From Ectocarpus siliculosus (lineage: Eukaryota; Sar; Phaeophyceae; Ectocarpales; Ectocarpaceae), in contig FN648785.1 of NCBI GenBank assembly GCA_000310025.1, positions 567,277-631,276 on the forward strand: a stretch of DNA of 64,000 nt, given 5' to 3'. Of this stretch, positions 12,801 to 24,665 are shown one piece after another. Both the position numbers and the translations under genes were made by a program. The notes under the pieces were generated by a model, which saw only the letters and a list, made by a program, of their open reading frames with translations, did not search any database and was not told the origin of the DNA. Every line of letters starts with the position of its first letter. The stretch's first letter is position 1.

Positions 12801-15800
12801 ACATCAGTAAGAAGATACGGACATGGTACAGGATACACAAGATAACTGCTAAGGTACGAAGACACAGAGAGGGCTTCGCGCGTTACGATGGACGCCACTC
12901 GTCACGTCGACCGCGATGTCGTGGAAAGTGAAATGGAGAGTGGACCAGTAGTCTAGACCAACACCGGTGATAGCAGAAGACAAGGGCACGGCAAAAGTAG
13001 GCAGTCTTCTCTTGTTTTCATTGCTGTTGCTGGTGCTGTTGCTGTTGCTGCACGTGTTGCTGTCTGTCATTGTTCTTGAATGTTGGCATTGCTCTTGTAC
13101 ACGGCGAGTCGCATGGCTGGCGCCTTCAGCCAAAACAAGAGGACACCAAACAAAATACGAGTGTGGAGCAGCCACAATTTTCAACGATTCGTGGGCATTT
13201 TCGAAGTTGACCGGCTGTCAGTACTCTCACCTTTTCGTTCTCAATGGCGTAGTTGTTGATGCGGTAGTGCTTCATGTCAAGGGTCGCTGCCGCGGTAGCG
13301 TACGCTGTTTGCTCCGCTAGCAGAGAGGGATACATCTCGTACACCTGGATGATCAACCGTCAGCAGCGAGACAAGGGCAGAGAAATAGCGAGGATAGCTT
13401 GGTAAGACACAACAATGCTCATCGAAACTGAAGCTCGCCGACGCATCCCACCACCTGCCGTTCCCAAAAGAGCAGACTCACCAACGTTACCTACCCGAAC
13501 ACAGGAAAAATCCATGTCAGTTTCGCCATTGGCCGATCCCGCGTCGGAAGCGAACACACGATGAACAACCGTACGATGCCGCACCTTTGGCGCCTGGGCG
13601 ACCCATTCCGGTAGCAGCCTTCGCCAATCATCCTGGTGGGCTAGGTAGGGCGGGATCAAGTCGTAGTACCTTTTCGCCTGAACAGTACCGGACCGCAGAG
13701 ATGTGGATGTTGCAGCATTATAGGCACACGCACGCACACAGTGTTCAGGGCCTGCAGCAGCGTATTCCCGTGTGTAGCCGCTTTGAAACCGGCGTTTTGT
13801 TCTTGGTCGGCCGGATAGCGCGGTTGATGCTAGCAAAACAACAACAACATGCACAGCAGTGTCACACAAGTTTGCCATTGTACGTCAACAGAAAAAAAAA
13901 AGAGGCTAAACAAGACTTGGCCGGCCGTGGCGGTGCGCCAGATACGACGGGGTTTAGTCTTGGACATCTATGTGCTGTGATGCAACCTAAAAGAAGGGAT
14001 TAGGCCTAATGCGTTGGAACTGTAGGCTGCATGCACGCATGCACCGTTTCCGAAAGAAGAGAAGGAGGCAAACAATCACTCGGATCAAGAGGAAACCTTC
14101 TTCCCCCCCCGAAAAAAACTCCGCAGCCGATGGCCCGATGAGCTAGGCATGGGCGGGGTTGTACGATATACAGTTCAACAGTCTTGCAACAACCGTAGAA
14201 CGTCTCTTCATCTCATCTCATCTCATCTCATCTCATCTCATCTGAAGCGGATTCCCACATAAAGGAAGGCAGGCAGCCCTTGTGATTGTGTCATTCCCAC
14301 AAGAGAAGAAAACACAGCCGCATAGACACCGAGAGTTCAAGACGACATACGACCAAGACAATGGCCCAGGCACACGTACGGCCGGATCACGCCCAACACC
14401 GCTCAACAGCGAAATAATTCGGTCAAGGCCGAAACAGTCAACACCAAACCGTCAAGCCCAAGGCCTCCCCGAAGCCTACAGTACCTACCTACGCGCCGCT
14501 GACATGCGGCACACAAGAAAGACAAGAGCTGGACGAACGAACGTTGCTTACCGCTGTGGTGGAGGTGGTGGCGCAGAGGGCGTCGTCGGGGCATATGTTG
14601 CTCAGGTCCCAATGGGTCCAGTTCGGGAGCCCGAAACGCTGCCCTGCCTCGACAGCAAGACGAAGTCACAGAGAGAAGGGTTTAGATGAAAAAATGCCCC
14701 CAAGTTTGCGATAGAATGAAAGCGTGAGGTTGATGTTGCTCCTGGTATCGATTGCGACTGATTGCGATTTTCCACGGGCAGGGCGAACAGGGTTGACCGA
14801 CCGTACTCACTCAGCCCTCTACTGCCTAGGGCTTGGGCCCTGCCGGGCGGTGCCACACCTTGGGCATACTACCAGGGCAGACTGCGAGTAGACCTGACTG
14901 TACGTCTCGTCTCGCACAACAAACGCTCCTTCGCAACGTTGCTCCCTCTTCAAGACCGTCATCAGATGAACCGCTACTGATGGCGTGGCGAAAACCGCAC
15001 TGGGTTTACATGGGTCTCGGCAAAATATATCTACAAGAAGCACATAACCGACCAACACCGTAGACACACATGTCGCCACACCTGCTGGGTAGCCCTTGCG
15101 AACCCAGCCCCCGTTCTCGAGCTTGAGCCCTTCCAAGCTCAGCCCGTCGCCCTTCACGACAGTTTCCGTCGGGCTCAACCAAGTCGTCAGGGGCTTGAGG
15201 AAGATGAAGTCCGGGTCAATCAGGGCTACGATAGTTTCCTCGACCTGTGGAGAGGGGCGGAGGAAACCGCACAACAAATCCTTCTTTCATACGGTGATAT
15301 CTACGCTTGGTAGACAGGCAGAGTCCTGGTTCACGCGGGCAGCTTCCGGTCCGCCACTGATGAAAAAAAGATTAGAAAAAGCGAGACGTGGCGTCCGGGT
15401 GGGAACAGCGGCTAAGGAAAGCCACGCGACGAACGCACGACTGAATGATACGCGTCACAAAAAAAAAAAAAAAACATACCTCTGTCTGGTCCAACCATAT
15501 TTGCATGGCATTCGGCTTGTTCATGTACGGGTAGGGTTCCCCGGTCTGTGCACCGAACCGAATCACGATGCATTCGTGTTGTTCAATCACCAGCGCCAAC
15601 ATTCGTGTTGCCGGCGGCATCGATGCGACGCCAGGGTCGTCATGAGCGTGTGCATGCATGTAGGCATCACCGTCGCCATCGCCAACACCACAGACAGAGA
15701 CAGAGACAGAGAAGGGAGAGAGAGAGAGAGAGAGAACCAAGACAACGAAGAAAGAGCAGGAGAGAGGGGAAGAACTAAAAGAGGGGAGATAAATAGTTTT

Positions 15801-18631
15801 CGCAGGAGAAAATAAACCGGGAGAGGGACGAACAGAAGCCGTAGCTGAAAACCAACCGATACCGCCACAACAACAAGATAGAGCAACGCGAGTACCGTAG
15901 CACGAAAAAACAACAACAGGAGTAGAACGCCCGGGGCGAATTGAGCTAGCCGTCTCAACACGTCCACGATTCTAGTCACCACCGTTGACCGCCAAGCATC
16001 GCTCATCGCTCACCTCGGGGTTCTTGGTGACGAAGCCGGGTGTGAAGAAAAGCTTGTGCTTCGGGCTGTGCCTGACGACTTCATGCCTCGACTCCGCCTC
16101 CGCCTGCTCCTCGTCGCTACATCCGCTTATCTTGGGTCCGGGAGGGAGGGAAATCGGTGCCGCAGCCATGCACGCAAGCACGAGCGGAGTCATACGGCGA
16201 GGGTCGTTAGACGTGCATGCACGGTCTTTTTATGTACGCAGAGGGGAAACATGGGGTTGGGTATATGTACGTTTCGCGCTGCTACTTACCAGCTGGGGAG
16301 GAAATATAACGAGAGATTTTGAGCTGGCCATAGGCTCCGATGACCAACGGATCCGAGAGATTAAGTGCTGCAGTACGCATATGTAGAATGATCTACACCA
16401 CCGCCGCCGCTGTATACTTGCCCATTCCACTGACGACGAACGCTACGAGTGGAGTGAGAGGTAGGTGGCATTGGATAATCAAGGCAGTCAATGCTTGATT
16501 TCGGGTGCTAAAAAACACAATCAAGACTACTCCTTGCAGTACCTGAGTACAACAGTGGGAGTGTCCGGGTCAGGGAGAAACAGAACGCTGTGAGAGCCAG
16601 GGCAAAAACAAATAAATCCAGCTGAAATTAAGTAAACACCAGGTAGCAGGATCCACCTGGCCGGTGAGAACGAGCCGCCGAGATGAAGAGGCGAGGATGA
16701 CGTCGCGTGGCGGGCTACAACATTGTCATACAGCTAGGGAAGACTTAGGCTCACCAGCTGCGTGATTGGGCCTGTGTGGCCACTGAGGATAGCCGAATGG
16801 AAGAGAACGACGGCTTGCCATGCCTGGTAGTTGGTGCAGTCGCTCGAGAAGACCACGTGGATGTCGTCTTCGCCCAACGGAAACCTGTCCCGGACATGAA
16901 CAATAAATAAGTACGTAAGGAAAAGCGGAACCACGTAGTATAAGAATAGCGATCTCCGTCGACTGACCGTGTCAATGGAACGTGACACATACCAACACAG
17001 CAGCATACCAACAGATGAACACCTTCTTCTAGTACCTCAAGCACGTACTGGTGAAGGCGGTGTCTGATGTATAGAGGATAACAACATCAACGGACCCGAT
17101 TTCTGAAAAAACAAAAAAATTGAAGTGTGCCAAACTGGCTGTATCATGCTGTGGTACCGCCGTAGGGGATAGCTGAAACTTCCAATCTCTGTGGCCATGT
17201 AAGCCTTCATGTATCATGTGTAATGTTGCTATTTCTCACAGTCGGTCGTGGCAACAGCTTTGCCCGTCATCTCACCACCAACACCACCTAGCACACCTCG
17301 AACAACAAAATACAAGTACCAGTAGGGGGTAGGGGCGAGTCTTCGACGCCCACAAAACTACAGCATCGAAAAACAAAACCGCCACCAATTGTATGTAGTA
17401 CATGGCACGGATGGTCCGTATCTCACCCTGGAGCGCCAGGGCCCAATCCAGCACCATCCGAGCCCCAAGCATCATCCGCTCCGTCGTTGTCACTCCCCTC
17501 TTTGCTCCCATCCGCGCTTCCCCCCTCCCCGGACAGGGCGTCACCCCCATCCGCGCTGCCCCCCCCTGACGCCGTCTCGGTCTCAATGTTGTTTCTGTTA
17601 CCCAGCAGCCCATGCTGAGAAAACCGGCTACCTCCATCACGGACGGGCATCGTGGGGTGGTCCAGCTTAGGTTTCGTAAAGCCGATGCTTCCTGGGAACC
17701 GGGGTGGACAGGGAAAGGGCGGTCAATCATCGCTTGTGCTCGGGTTAATGACCATGCATCCGTTTTGAGCCAGAGAGGACAGGGGTGAACAACTGCATAT
17801 CTGAACTGAAGTGGTTGCATGGCTGATGGCCAAACACCAGTCTATGGGTCCAACGCAAGACGCACGCGACTTCATCGCCATGGTTCTCTATCGCTAGAGA
17901 ATGAGGTTCGGTGGCCTTTCATGGTGTGGAGTCTACGCTAAAGTTCTTCCTCTCTTTTGTGGTGGAAACATCAAACTTCTATCACAGCCATCACGACCAT
18001 CAACACCCCAAACTTCAATCCGCTGTGCATGGGTATTTAGTCACCTCATCAGGTAGGCAGCTTTTCATGCACAACTGCACCACATCGGCACCGCATCTGA
18101 GTCATGGGCGCAACCACGCCCACCGCTGCTGTTTCAACAGCACCAAGAAGGCGTTGCCATCGACCGCACGACAACAAGACCATCACCATCACCGACAACA
18201 CAAAACACCACGACCACTCACAGCCCCCGCCACCTGCAACCAGTGCTAACCCGCCCCACCCACCGGTAGACCCCCCTTAAAAGCCAGGAACCAGAATCAT
18301 GCCTCAAAAAAAAAAAAAAAACTGCCTCTAACACAGGCACCTGGTAGGTAAGTATGCGTAGGGCGCCTTCGAGTATTTACATCCCGATAAAGCCTCCCCG
18401 GCCCATGGTCTCACCTGCATCTGGTTGTCGGCCCAAGGGTCTCGTGGCAAACGCAACAACTAGGACAAGAACAAGACCCGCCAGAGCCAGCCTTCCCCAA
18501 CCCCCGCTCCCTGCACGGCCTGGCTCCCCCCGGCGGTTAAGCCTACCCGCCCCTGCCACGAAACGCGGCAGGAAGCCTCCCGCCCCCGATGGCCTGGGGG
18601 GTGCTGTTCTTCCTCGGGAGGCCGGGGGCAT
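9808..18631 (-). CDS. Peptidyl Ser/Hyp O-glycosyltransferase of the SGT1/HPAT superfamily, type II membrane protein
   Basis: Exons on the minus strand: 18631-18415, 17691-17427, 16884-16755, 16130-16014, 15545-15480, 15244-15082, 14643-14552, 13677-13585, 13344-13231, 12753-12687, one unresolved, 11757-11674, 11070-10977 and 9975-9808. All junctions outside the unresolved exon are in phase. Exon 1 is Arg/Pro-rich with a signal anchor (LALAGLVLVLVVAFA). Exon 2 is a Gly/Ser/Asp-rich stem. The catalytic domain follows: DIHVVFSSDCTNYQAWQAV, GPITQL/ISGCSDE, PYPYMNKPNAM, VALIDPDFIFLKPL (DxD-like), FIHYCHMYRVGQWLF, CDTPMLETPP and RNAFVLCMATRFVN. These are hallmarks of Chlamydomonas/plant SGT1 (peptidyl-serine galactosyltransferase) and HPAT (Hyp arabinosyltransferase). 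It should act in the ER/Golgi lumen on secreted Ser/Hyp-rich proteins. Acceptor and sugar cannot be told from the sequence. Exon 11 is either about 12567-12512 or about 12086-12035; both fit the phases. Confidence 0.8.
14208..14243. repeat. (ATCTC)n minisatellite
   Basis: Seven perfect 5-base units inside an intron of the glycosyltransferase gene. Confidence 0.9.
15692..15736. repeat. GA-rich simple repeat
   Basis: GACAGA units grading into (AG)n, within the intron between glycosyltransferase exons 4 and 5. Confidence 0.85.
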
Positions 18632-18929
18632 TGTGGTGTGGTGTTGTGTGGCGTGGTGAAGTTCGATGAATGACCTCTGGAGGAAGGGTCCGAGGAACAG
18701 TTATCTTTCAGAGGGAGAGAGAGAAGCTAGAAAAACACGGAGCAGGACCACCAGCGGGAAGGGGAAGCGGATGGCAACGGCGGGGGATGTGGTGAATTTC
18801 ATCTCAAAAAAAGGGCACAAAATCTAATACCTAGTTTATTCGACCCCTGTAGGGCGAGATCGAAATTTGGGGGCACTCTTTGGTCCCATCTTCTTCATCT
18901 GTTTTAGCTCGCGAAGAAAAGAAAACATG

Positions 18930-19440
18930 ACTGTCTTCACCTGTTGAACTCTTCGACAAGGGGTGTGCCGGCGAATGTATGCCGAGAGAACGTGGTCCAG
19001 TGTGGATGCTTTGTAGAGGGAAGAAGTGAGAGGAAATGGCAGGTCGAATCGCGGGACGATACTGCAAGGTTCGACAGCGAAGTTGCGCCGCGTCTATCTG
19101 TGCATGGGTGGAAAACGGAACTAGGGCGAGCGCGGAAGGAGCACCTCTCCCGCCACCGATGAAAGGAGGCATCGGGCAACCCTGTAGCTCTTGGGTAAGG
19201 AGGTCTCGCATTGAGGTCTCGCATTCTCTCTAGAGGGCTACATGTTCTAGGTCTCCTTTTCATGGCCCGTTTACCACGCTCCCGCCAGTCATCGTCTATC
19301 AAACAGCCCCTCGACAATCGAGACGGGCCTCTTGACAAGAGGCGGCTCAGGTGGGAAGGCAGCCTCGCACTTGCGCCCAGGGCTGGAACTTTCCTCATCA
19401 TCCAGTCAGCAGCCGTCTTTTTTTTTTTTCCAAACATACA
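18930..19440 (-). repeat. Dispersed ~500-bp repeat with conserved reading frame, copy A
   Basis: In reverse complement this matches 54900-55390 for about 500 bases, with indels. Shared blocks include 'gacggctgctga', 'cccacctgagccgcctctt', 'ctggcgggagcgtggtaaac', 'ttccgttttccaccca' and 'acaaagcatccacact'. A 166-residue minus-strand ORF (19437-18937) contains TAADWMMRKVPALGA, LPSHLSRLLS and DWRERGKRAMKRR. The same peptide blocks, slightly changed, occur in the other copy. It is probably a decayed mobile element of unknown class. Confidence 0.7.
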
Positions 19441-19700
19441 TCAGAACAGTTCTCTGTGCTTTCGTCGGGGTTGTATGTATCAGCTATCAGGGAACTAGTA
19501 CACACACAAAGAGGCACCCGCCCTCCAGGAATAGCAGATCATACTACAGTACTGCGCCCCCATCCAATCAGCTGCCAGCATAACGCTGGCAAGGAGGTAA
19601 TCGAGTGCTGCACGTATCTGGAAGTGTACTATGCGCCAACGTCTCCGGTATTGTATGCATACCGGCATTCTCTGTGCAACAGTCCGAAGTACCGTAAGAA

Positions 19701-19787
19701 TCGGAGAGTTGGCACCGGGTGCGATCGTTTTTTTTTATGTTTTTTCCTCGGGTTTTTTATCGCACCCCGGTGCCACCTCTCCGACCG
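19701..19787. repeat. Hairpin element with T-rich loop, copy 1
   Basis: The left arm TCGGAGAGTTGGCACCGGGT (19701-19720, continuing to 19727) pairs with the right arm at 19760-19787 (CGCACCCCGGTGCC.. CTCTCCGA), leaving a T-rich loop of about 32 bases. Further partial arms of the same motif follow at 19785-19804, 19851-19883 and 19917-19946. Confidence 0.7.
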
Positions 19788-19946
19788 GTGCCATCTCTCC
19801 GACCCCGGTGCGGAAATGGAATGAAATCATTTCGTTTAGAATTTTCAAGGCACCCCGGTGCGATCTCTCCGATCGGTGCGATCCCCGATGAAATGCACAC
19901 AGGTGTTGTATGCATGCACCCCGGTGTCATCTCCCCGACCGTTGCC
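19785..19946. repeat. Partial arms of the CACCCCGGTGC hairpin family
   Basis: Three further copies of the motif CCCCGGTGyxATCTCyCCGA in direct order, separated by unrelated AT-richer sequence. They look like solo or truncated arms of the adjacent hairpin element. Confidence 0.6.
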
Positions 19947-21121
19947 ATATAGTATTGATTGGTCCAGTGTAGGTACTCAGGCACGCTCACGGTCTTCTGC
20001 ACACACACGCATATCTGAGCCGGAAAAAGGTGGCGAAATACACATACAACATACCCCGAAAAAAGCGGCGAAATATTGCATCTGAGGTGGTACCAGTACA
20101 CACGGTATCAATTGGTTCCCGCTTTCGTTTCGGTCTTCTTCTACGGATACCAGTACGTACGCAGAAGTACAATAGCTTCGGGTTGTGTAAGGTGGGGTAG
20201 GGTGCGGCTTGTACGTCGTGTGCTTGGTTGAGTGTACGGTTGGCAACTTCCATACCAATAAAACATGGTTGCGACAAGATACCTCGGCAAACCGCTCTGA
20301 GGAACACCAGGGAAGTTGACAACGACCGCCACATTGGATGTATATCATTTGAAAACTTTCCGTGCTCTACAAATGTTGTTTACCAACACCAAACATAACA
20401 AGAAACAAGCTAACATGATACAAACTGAATGCTATGCCCTACCTACCATGCACCAGGTGTACCATTCTCATCTACTGTAAACATCACTGATACGTTCCCC
20501 TAATGGATCAAATACGTTTTGTAAAGTCAAAAAGCGGCGGGAAACAACTGCTGCCCGTGAAATTAAAAAATCTGTAGATTTGAAAAACGAGTGATGTACT
20601 GCTGTAGCCTTCGTTCCATCTTCCATGATTTTTACAATATTATTCCTAATATCTAACAAACCAGCAAGCTGTCAAAAGACACTGCGCCGTGTCCCCTGTG
20701 AAGGTTACATTTTACAATACACGACACAACGGAGGGATTCTCCCCGATATTTTGTCGTTGACCCAGTAGACAACTACAGGGGATGTTTTTGTACTTAGCA
20801 CCAGCTGGCATCACTGATATAAATCATCAGTGTATAGACTTAAAAAGACTCAAAATAAGTCCAGTTCCCAGCCGGTTTTCCTCCACTCACTGAAAAGACT
20901 CCACCACATCCCGTTCGACTGCTGTGGGTATATATCTCGAATGGGTAATCTTCCTATGTGTATATTTATTTTTCCTTAATAAAAATATGAACACAACATC
21001 CCGTGTGAACCGCGACCATCCAATCGTACGTAAAGGAGTGGGGCTCCGCTGACTCCGTCCCCACGTGTAAAAGGTACGCACATGTACCTCATTCCGGCAG
21101 CTGAAAAGGAGTTCAATCTTG
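19947..21121. other. Non-coding stretch between hairpin copies
   Basis: I see no exon with usable splice sites here. ORFs on the minus strand are fragments that partly translate the hairpin repeats. Confidence 0.4.
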
Positions 21122-21234
21122 GATTTGGGGGTCGGAGAGATCAAACCGGGTGCGATCTGACCGACCCCCCGTACATGATTTGATGTTTTTTTCTCGATTT
21201 TTTTATCACACCCCGGTGCCATCTCTCCGACTCT
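21122..21234. repeat. Hairpin element with T-rich loop, copy 2
   Basis: The left arm (21130-21157: GTCGGAGAGATC..CCGGGTGCGATC) and right arm (21206-21232: ATCACACCCCGGTGCCATCT, then CTCCGAC) are inverted, as in the copy 1.4 kb upstream. The T-rich loop is also similar ('gtttttttctcgattttttta' type). Confidence 0.65.
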
Positions 21235-21836
21235 TACAATTGTACGGTATTTGAACAACGGGGCTTTCCTCGGATACATACTGTAGAACGTAGTAGTAGT
21301 ATTGTCGGCAAATGCAAGTGCACGTGAATGTCTACTGTACAGCGTATCACAAGCACCCAGTAGTATGCTACGGCCACAAGCAAGAACCTTCCTCGGCAAA
21401 CTTGAAAGAAGAGGTTGGTTGTACAATCACAGCAGGAGCTTGAGAGATCCGTTTGAGGGTCGACGCGGAACGCCTGAGGTTGCAAGGAAACTTCACCGGC
21501 ATTGCCTCGACAATGTGCATCTGTAACGGGTGTGTTCGATTGGTTTTCAAACGTCGACGTCTTAGAGTGCAACAGAACCTGACAACTGCTACCGATTCAG
21601 GCGCAACCGGCAAGGCTAAACCGTTGTGGTATTGCGGCTCTCTACGTACTCGCGGGAGGCCTAACGTACTATAGAGCCGGTAGCTTCCCCACACACAAGA
21701 CGAGAGGAGCTCTCTCTTTGACAAAGATTCGAACCATGGGTTAAAGAGTTTCGCATTCGAGGCGATCAACACAAGGCTCACCTACTGATCCACACAGCTC
21801 CACAAGCAGCTGTTAGCTACCGTCTGTCGCAGAGAG

Positions 21837-21859
21837 GCCAAGCCAAGCCAAGCCAAGCG
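21837..21859. repeat. (CCAAG)n short tandem repeat
   Basis: Four and a half 5-base units. Confidence 0.85.
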
Positions 21860-22245
21860 AGGGAGGGGGACGACATACTGGAATCGAGAAACCGGGGGGG
21901 GGGGTTCCGTGCGGCGGGATATATGCCGTTCCGCTCTGGGCTCGGGCAACGGCAGAACGGCAGAACGGCAGCGAGGAAAGAGCAGAGAGGACAGACAGCG
22001 GTAGCATTGCACGTCGTACGCACACGGTATACGGTATCGTGTAGCGTGTAGTGTGCTGAACTCCTCTCTCCGTTGCTCAAAGCGCGTTGGACAGACATTA
22101 GAGAGACTCTGGCGGGCCAGACGCACAGCAGCAGGAGAGGCGGAGCAATACCACATGTGCAGCAACGACAGCAAGAGAATACCTGCTCCACACTGCTACT
22201 TCGAACTCGTGGGATACCACTACCCAGCGCTTCATTATATTTTAG

Positions 22246-24665
22246 AGGAGCAGACTGACCGCCGAAAGAATCGAGTTGTGAGGGAAGAATCGAGAGAGGC
22301 TCGAAACCAGCAGGCTCTAGGTGATGATTGGCGAGAGCAAGCGCCCAAGGTTAGCGGGGATCCGACCGGCTCCACTTTGCAGAGAAGAAGGAACGAGGTC
22401 GCACAGAATGATGATAGCATCAAGTCTTCCCAGGTGATCCAGACAGCATTAAACTCGTCATTCTTCTCTCCTGCACTGTGTTTTTCTTTCGCCACCATCG
22501 GGGTGTTGATTTTCCGAAAGGACAAATATTTCAAAGCGCTGCTGCTGTGTATCCATTCCATACGAAATCGCTGGCACGCAGCTCGTCGCCCTTCATGCGC
22601 GTCGTCGAACCGAGCACACCACCGTCCCTTGCCCCCCACCCTGTGTATTTGCTGATCGGCAGTACCGTACCCGACGTCCCGCTTTGCAACACGGGTGCTA
22701 GAACATCTGCATGCCCACTCGTCTACTCTTTCACGAAGTTGAGCACGCCCCACATGCTCACACCCTCCTTCTTCGCTCCCACGCAACTCTTGCCTCGAAA
22801 TGGATGTGGTTCTGCCTTTGCAGCCTAGCGAGGCTGGGCCTGTTCAAGTCAGCCAATGACGCTAAGTCAAGATTCATTCACAAGGTAAGGGTAGACCTAC
22901 ACGCAATCACACCGGCGTGAAGAGTTCGTTCGACCAACCACCGATACGGTGGGCTTGGATTGGGAACAAACAAACCTTTGTACCGAGAAAGCCAGACGTC
23001 TGCCGCTGCTGGTTGATTCTACGTCACGAATGCAACTCTCTCCTCTGTCGGAACCCGTGGTACATTGGCTGCACAAACTCATTCCTGCTAATTGCGAACT
23101 CCCTAAGACTTGTTCTTTGTGAGAGCAACGCAGACATTCACTACCCCATTACCCATTTTCTTTTGACCTTTTAGCAAGTAGTTCTACAGCTACAAGTGTG
23201 TGGTATTGACGCTTGCGATTACCTTGTTCAAAGGGTCGCGTTCCTCATCAAAGCATTTGGAATTTAAATCTTCGTTCAGCCTATATTCACTCTAGGGGCC
23301 ATGCCCCGACAGCTGCATTTTCATTTTCTCAGTTATTCGGTTTCAGGTGTATTTGCTGCATGACGCGACCTATCACCCCCGCTCCTGTCGATTCGATTTT
23401 CTTGAAATCGCACCATACATTGCGTCCTTCACAGCACATTAGAGCGGCAACGGCACTTTCACATACATCATCTTCGCCGGAGGTTGGCGAGGGCATGGGG
23501 ATGCCAGAACCTCTCCCTCGTCACTGGGGCGGCCCTCCTGAATTCCCTCGGGCTAAAGTAGCTGCACCAGTGGCGGTGATGGCAACTGAGGCCGCTCTTG
23601 AGGACTACAGGCAGCGCCGGAGAGCCGAAAGAGTAAGAAAAACGCCTGGTTGTTGCTCGTCATAGCTATTGTGTCCGGATGGCTTCTTTACCCAGACGAA
23701 TTAAGATCTCTTTTGATTACCCCGAAATTTTTCTGACACTGACGGACTTATCCAACCGTCGATAAGCGAATCTCCGTCATGGGTTCAAGTTTGTAGTCGC
23801 TAGTATCTCCCGAGACCTGACCTTCTCACTATCTCCGACTCACACTTCTCTCACGTTCTCTCGAACGTTCCCTTTTCCTTTGCACTTCCGGACAGATACG
23901 AGACCACAGGAGTCTCGGCAGTAGAAGCAAATCTCAAGGCCCCGGACCGGAGGGGGTAAAGTCATTGACGTCGGTGGTGCCGAAAGCGTCGGCGAGAGGA
24001 GCACGCCTTCAACGAGGTCGATCCGAAGACAGCTTCGTCGTCGGCAAGAAGACCAACCACTGCGAGCATCCTTCCCCGCGACACCCTCACCAGCATCTTC
24101 GCCACCACCCTCACCCTTGCCAACGCGGAGGGCACAACAGCGATCAACGCCAACCCAAGCACCGCCCGCCATCCACGCACGCGGTTATTCTTCCGAAAGG
24201 AGGGGGGTTGGTTTTGATAGGGGAAGACGGCGTTCGCAAGAGCAAATTCCCGAGGGGATGCGAGCTGTCAGCCGCGGCGATGGCGAGCGTCGCTACCACG
24301 CCACCGCTTGAGAGTAAATCAAGCGGCGAGAGCGAGGACGACGACGTGTTGGCACGTCTATGCAACCCTAAGCACTTCACGGGCACGGCCGCCACGGGGC
24401 ATCTCCCTGTCGTGGTCGATCTCGAGGGAGGAGTCGGGGTGAGTCAGGCCCTCTCGCCCTCAACATTATCCAGTACAAAGTTTGTGTCGTTTAATGCGCC
24501 TGTGCTACTAATGGCGTCATGTGTTTGTGGGTGCTTCGATGTTTGGGTTTCGCGTTTCGTCGTTGTGGCTTCAGTCGTACCTGTATTGAGCGCTTCTTTC
24601 GTTCCGTTTTTTTCTAGGCAGAGCGTTGGCTCTTAACTTTATTCTTCCGGCAGATGACCTGCTGA
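22246..24665 (+). CDS. Hypothetical protein, His-rich, multi-exon
   Basis: The well-supported 3' part is exon 23446-23632 (acceptor ccttcacag, donor gtaaga), exon 23896-24438 (181 codons, donor gtgagt) and exon 24618-24665 (acceptor tttttttctag, TGA), all in phase 0. The long exon carries a His-rich stretch (HPHQHLRHHPHPC) and ends with LARLCNPKHFTGTAATGH, then a Gly/Val run. That segment faintly recalls the partial p25-alpha (TPPP-like) motif FTGTxxxxH, which is a weak hint only. The last exon encodes AERWLLTLFFRQMTC. Likely upstream exons are 22824-22884 (ARLGLFKSANDAKSRFIHK, phase 0 out) and 22246-22349 (charged, RRKNRVVREESREARNQQ). These two do not join each other directly, so at least one exon is missing. 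An ATG at 23360 in the frame of exon 23446 offers a shorter alternative start. Function unknown. Confidence 0.5.

Noticed and set aside
21700-21800. Possible minus-strand tRNA around a B-box-like GGTTCGAATC
   Set aside because: No A box at the right distance and no pairing stems.
22235-22786. Overlapping long ORFs on both strands (183 codons -, 200 codons +)
   Set aside because: Only the plus-strand segment 22246-22349 has matching splice sites and charged, coding-like composition; the rest of both frames looks random.
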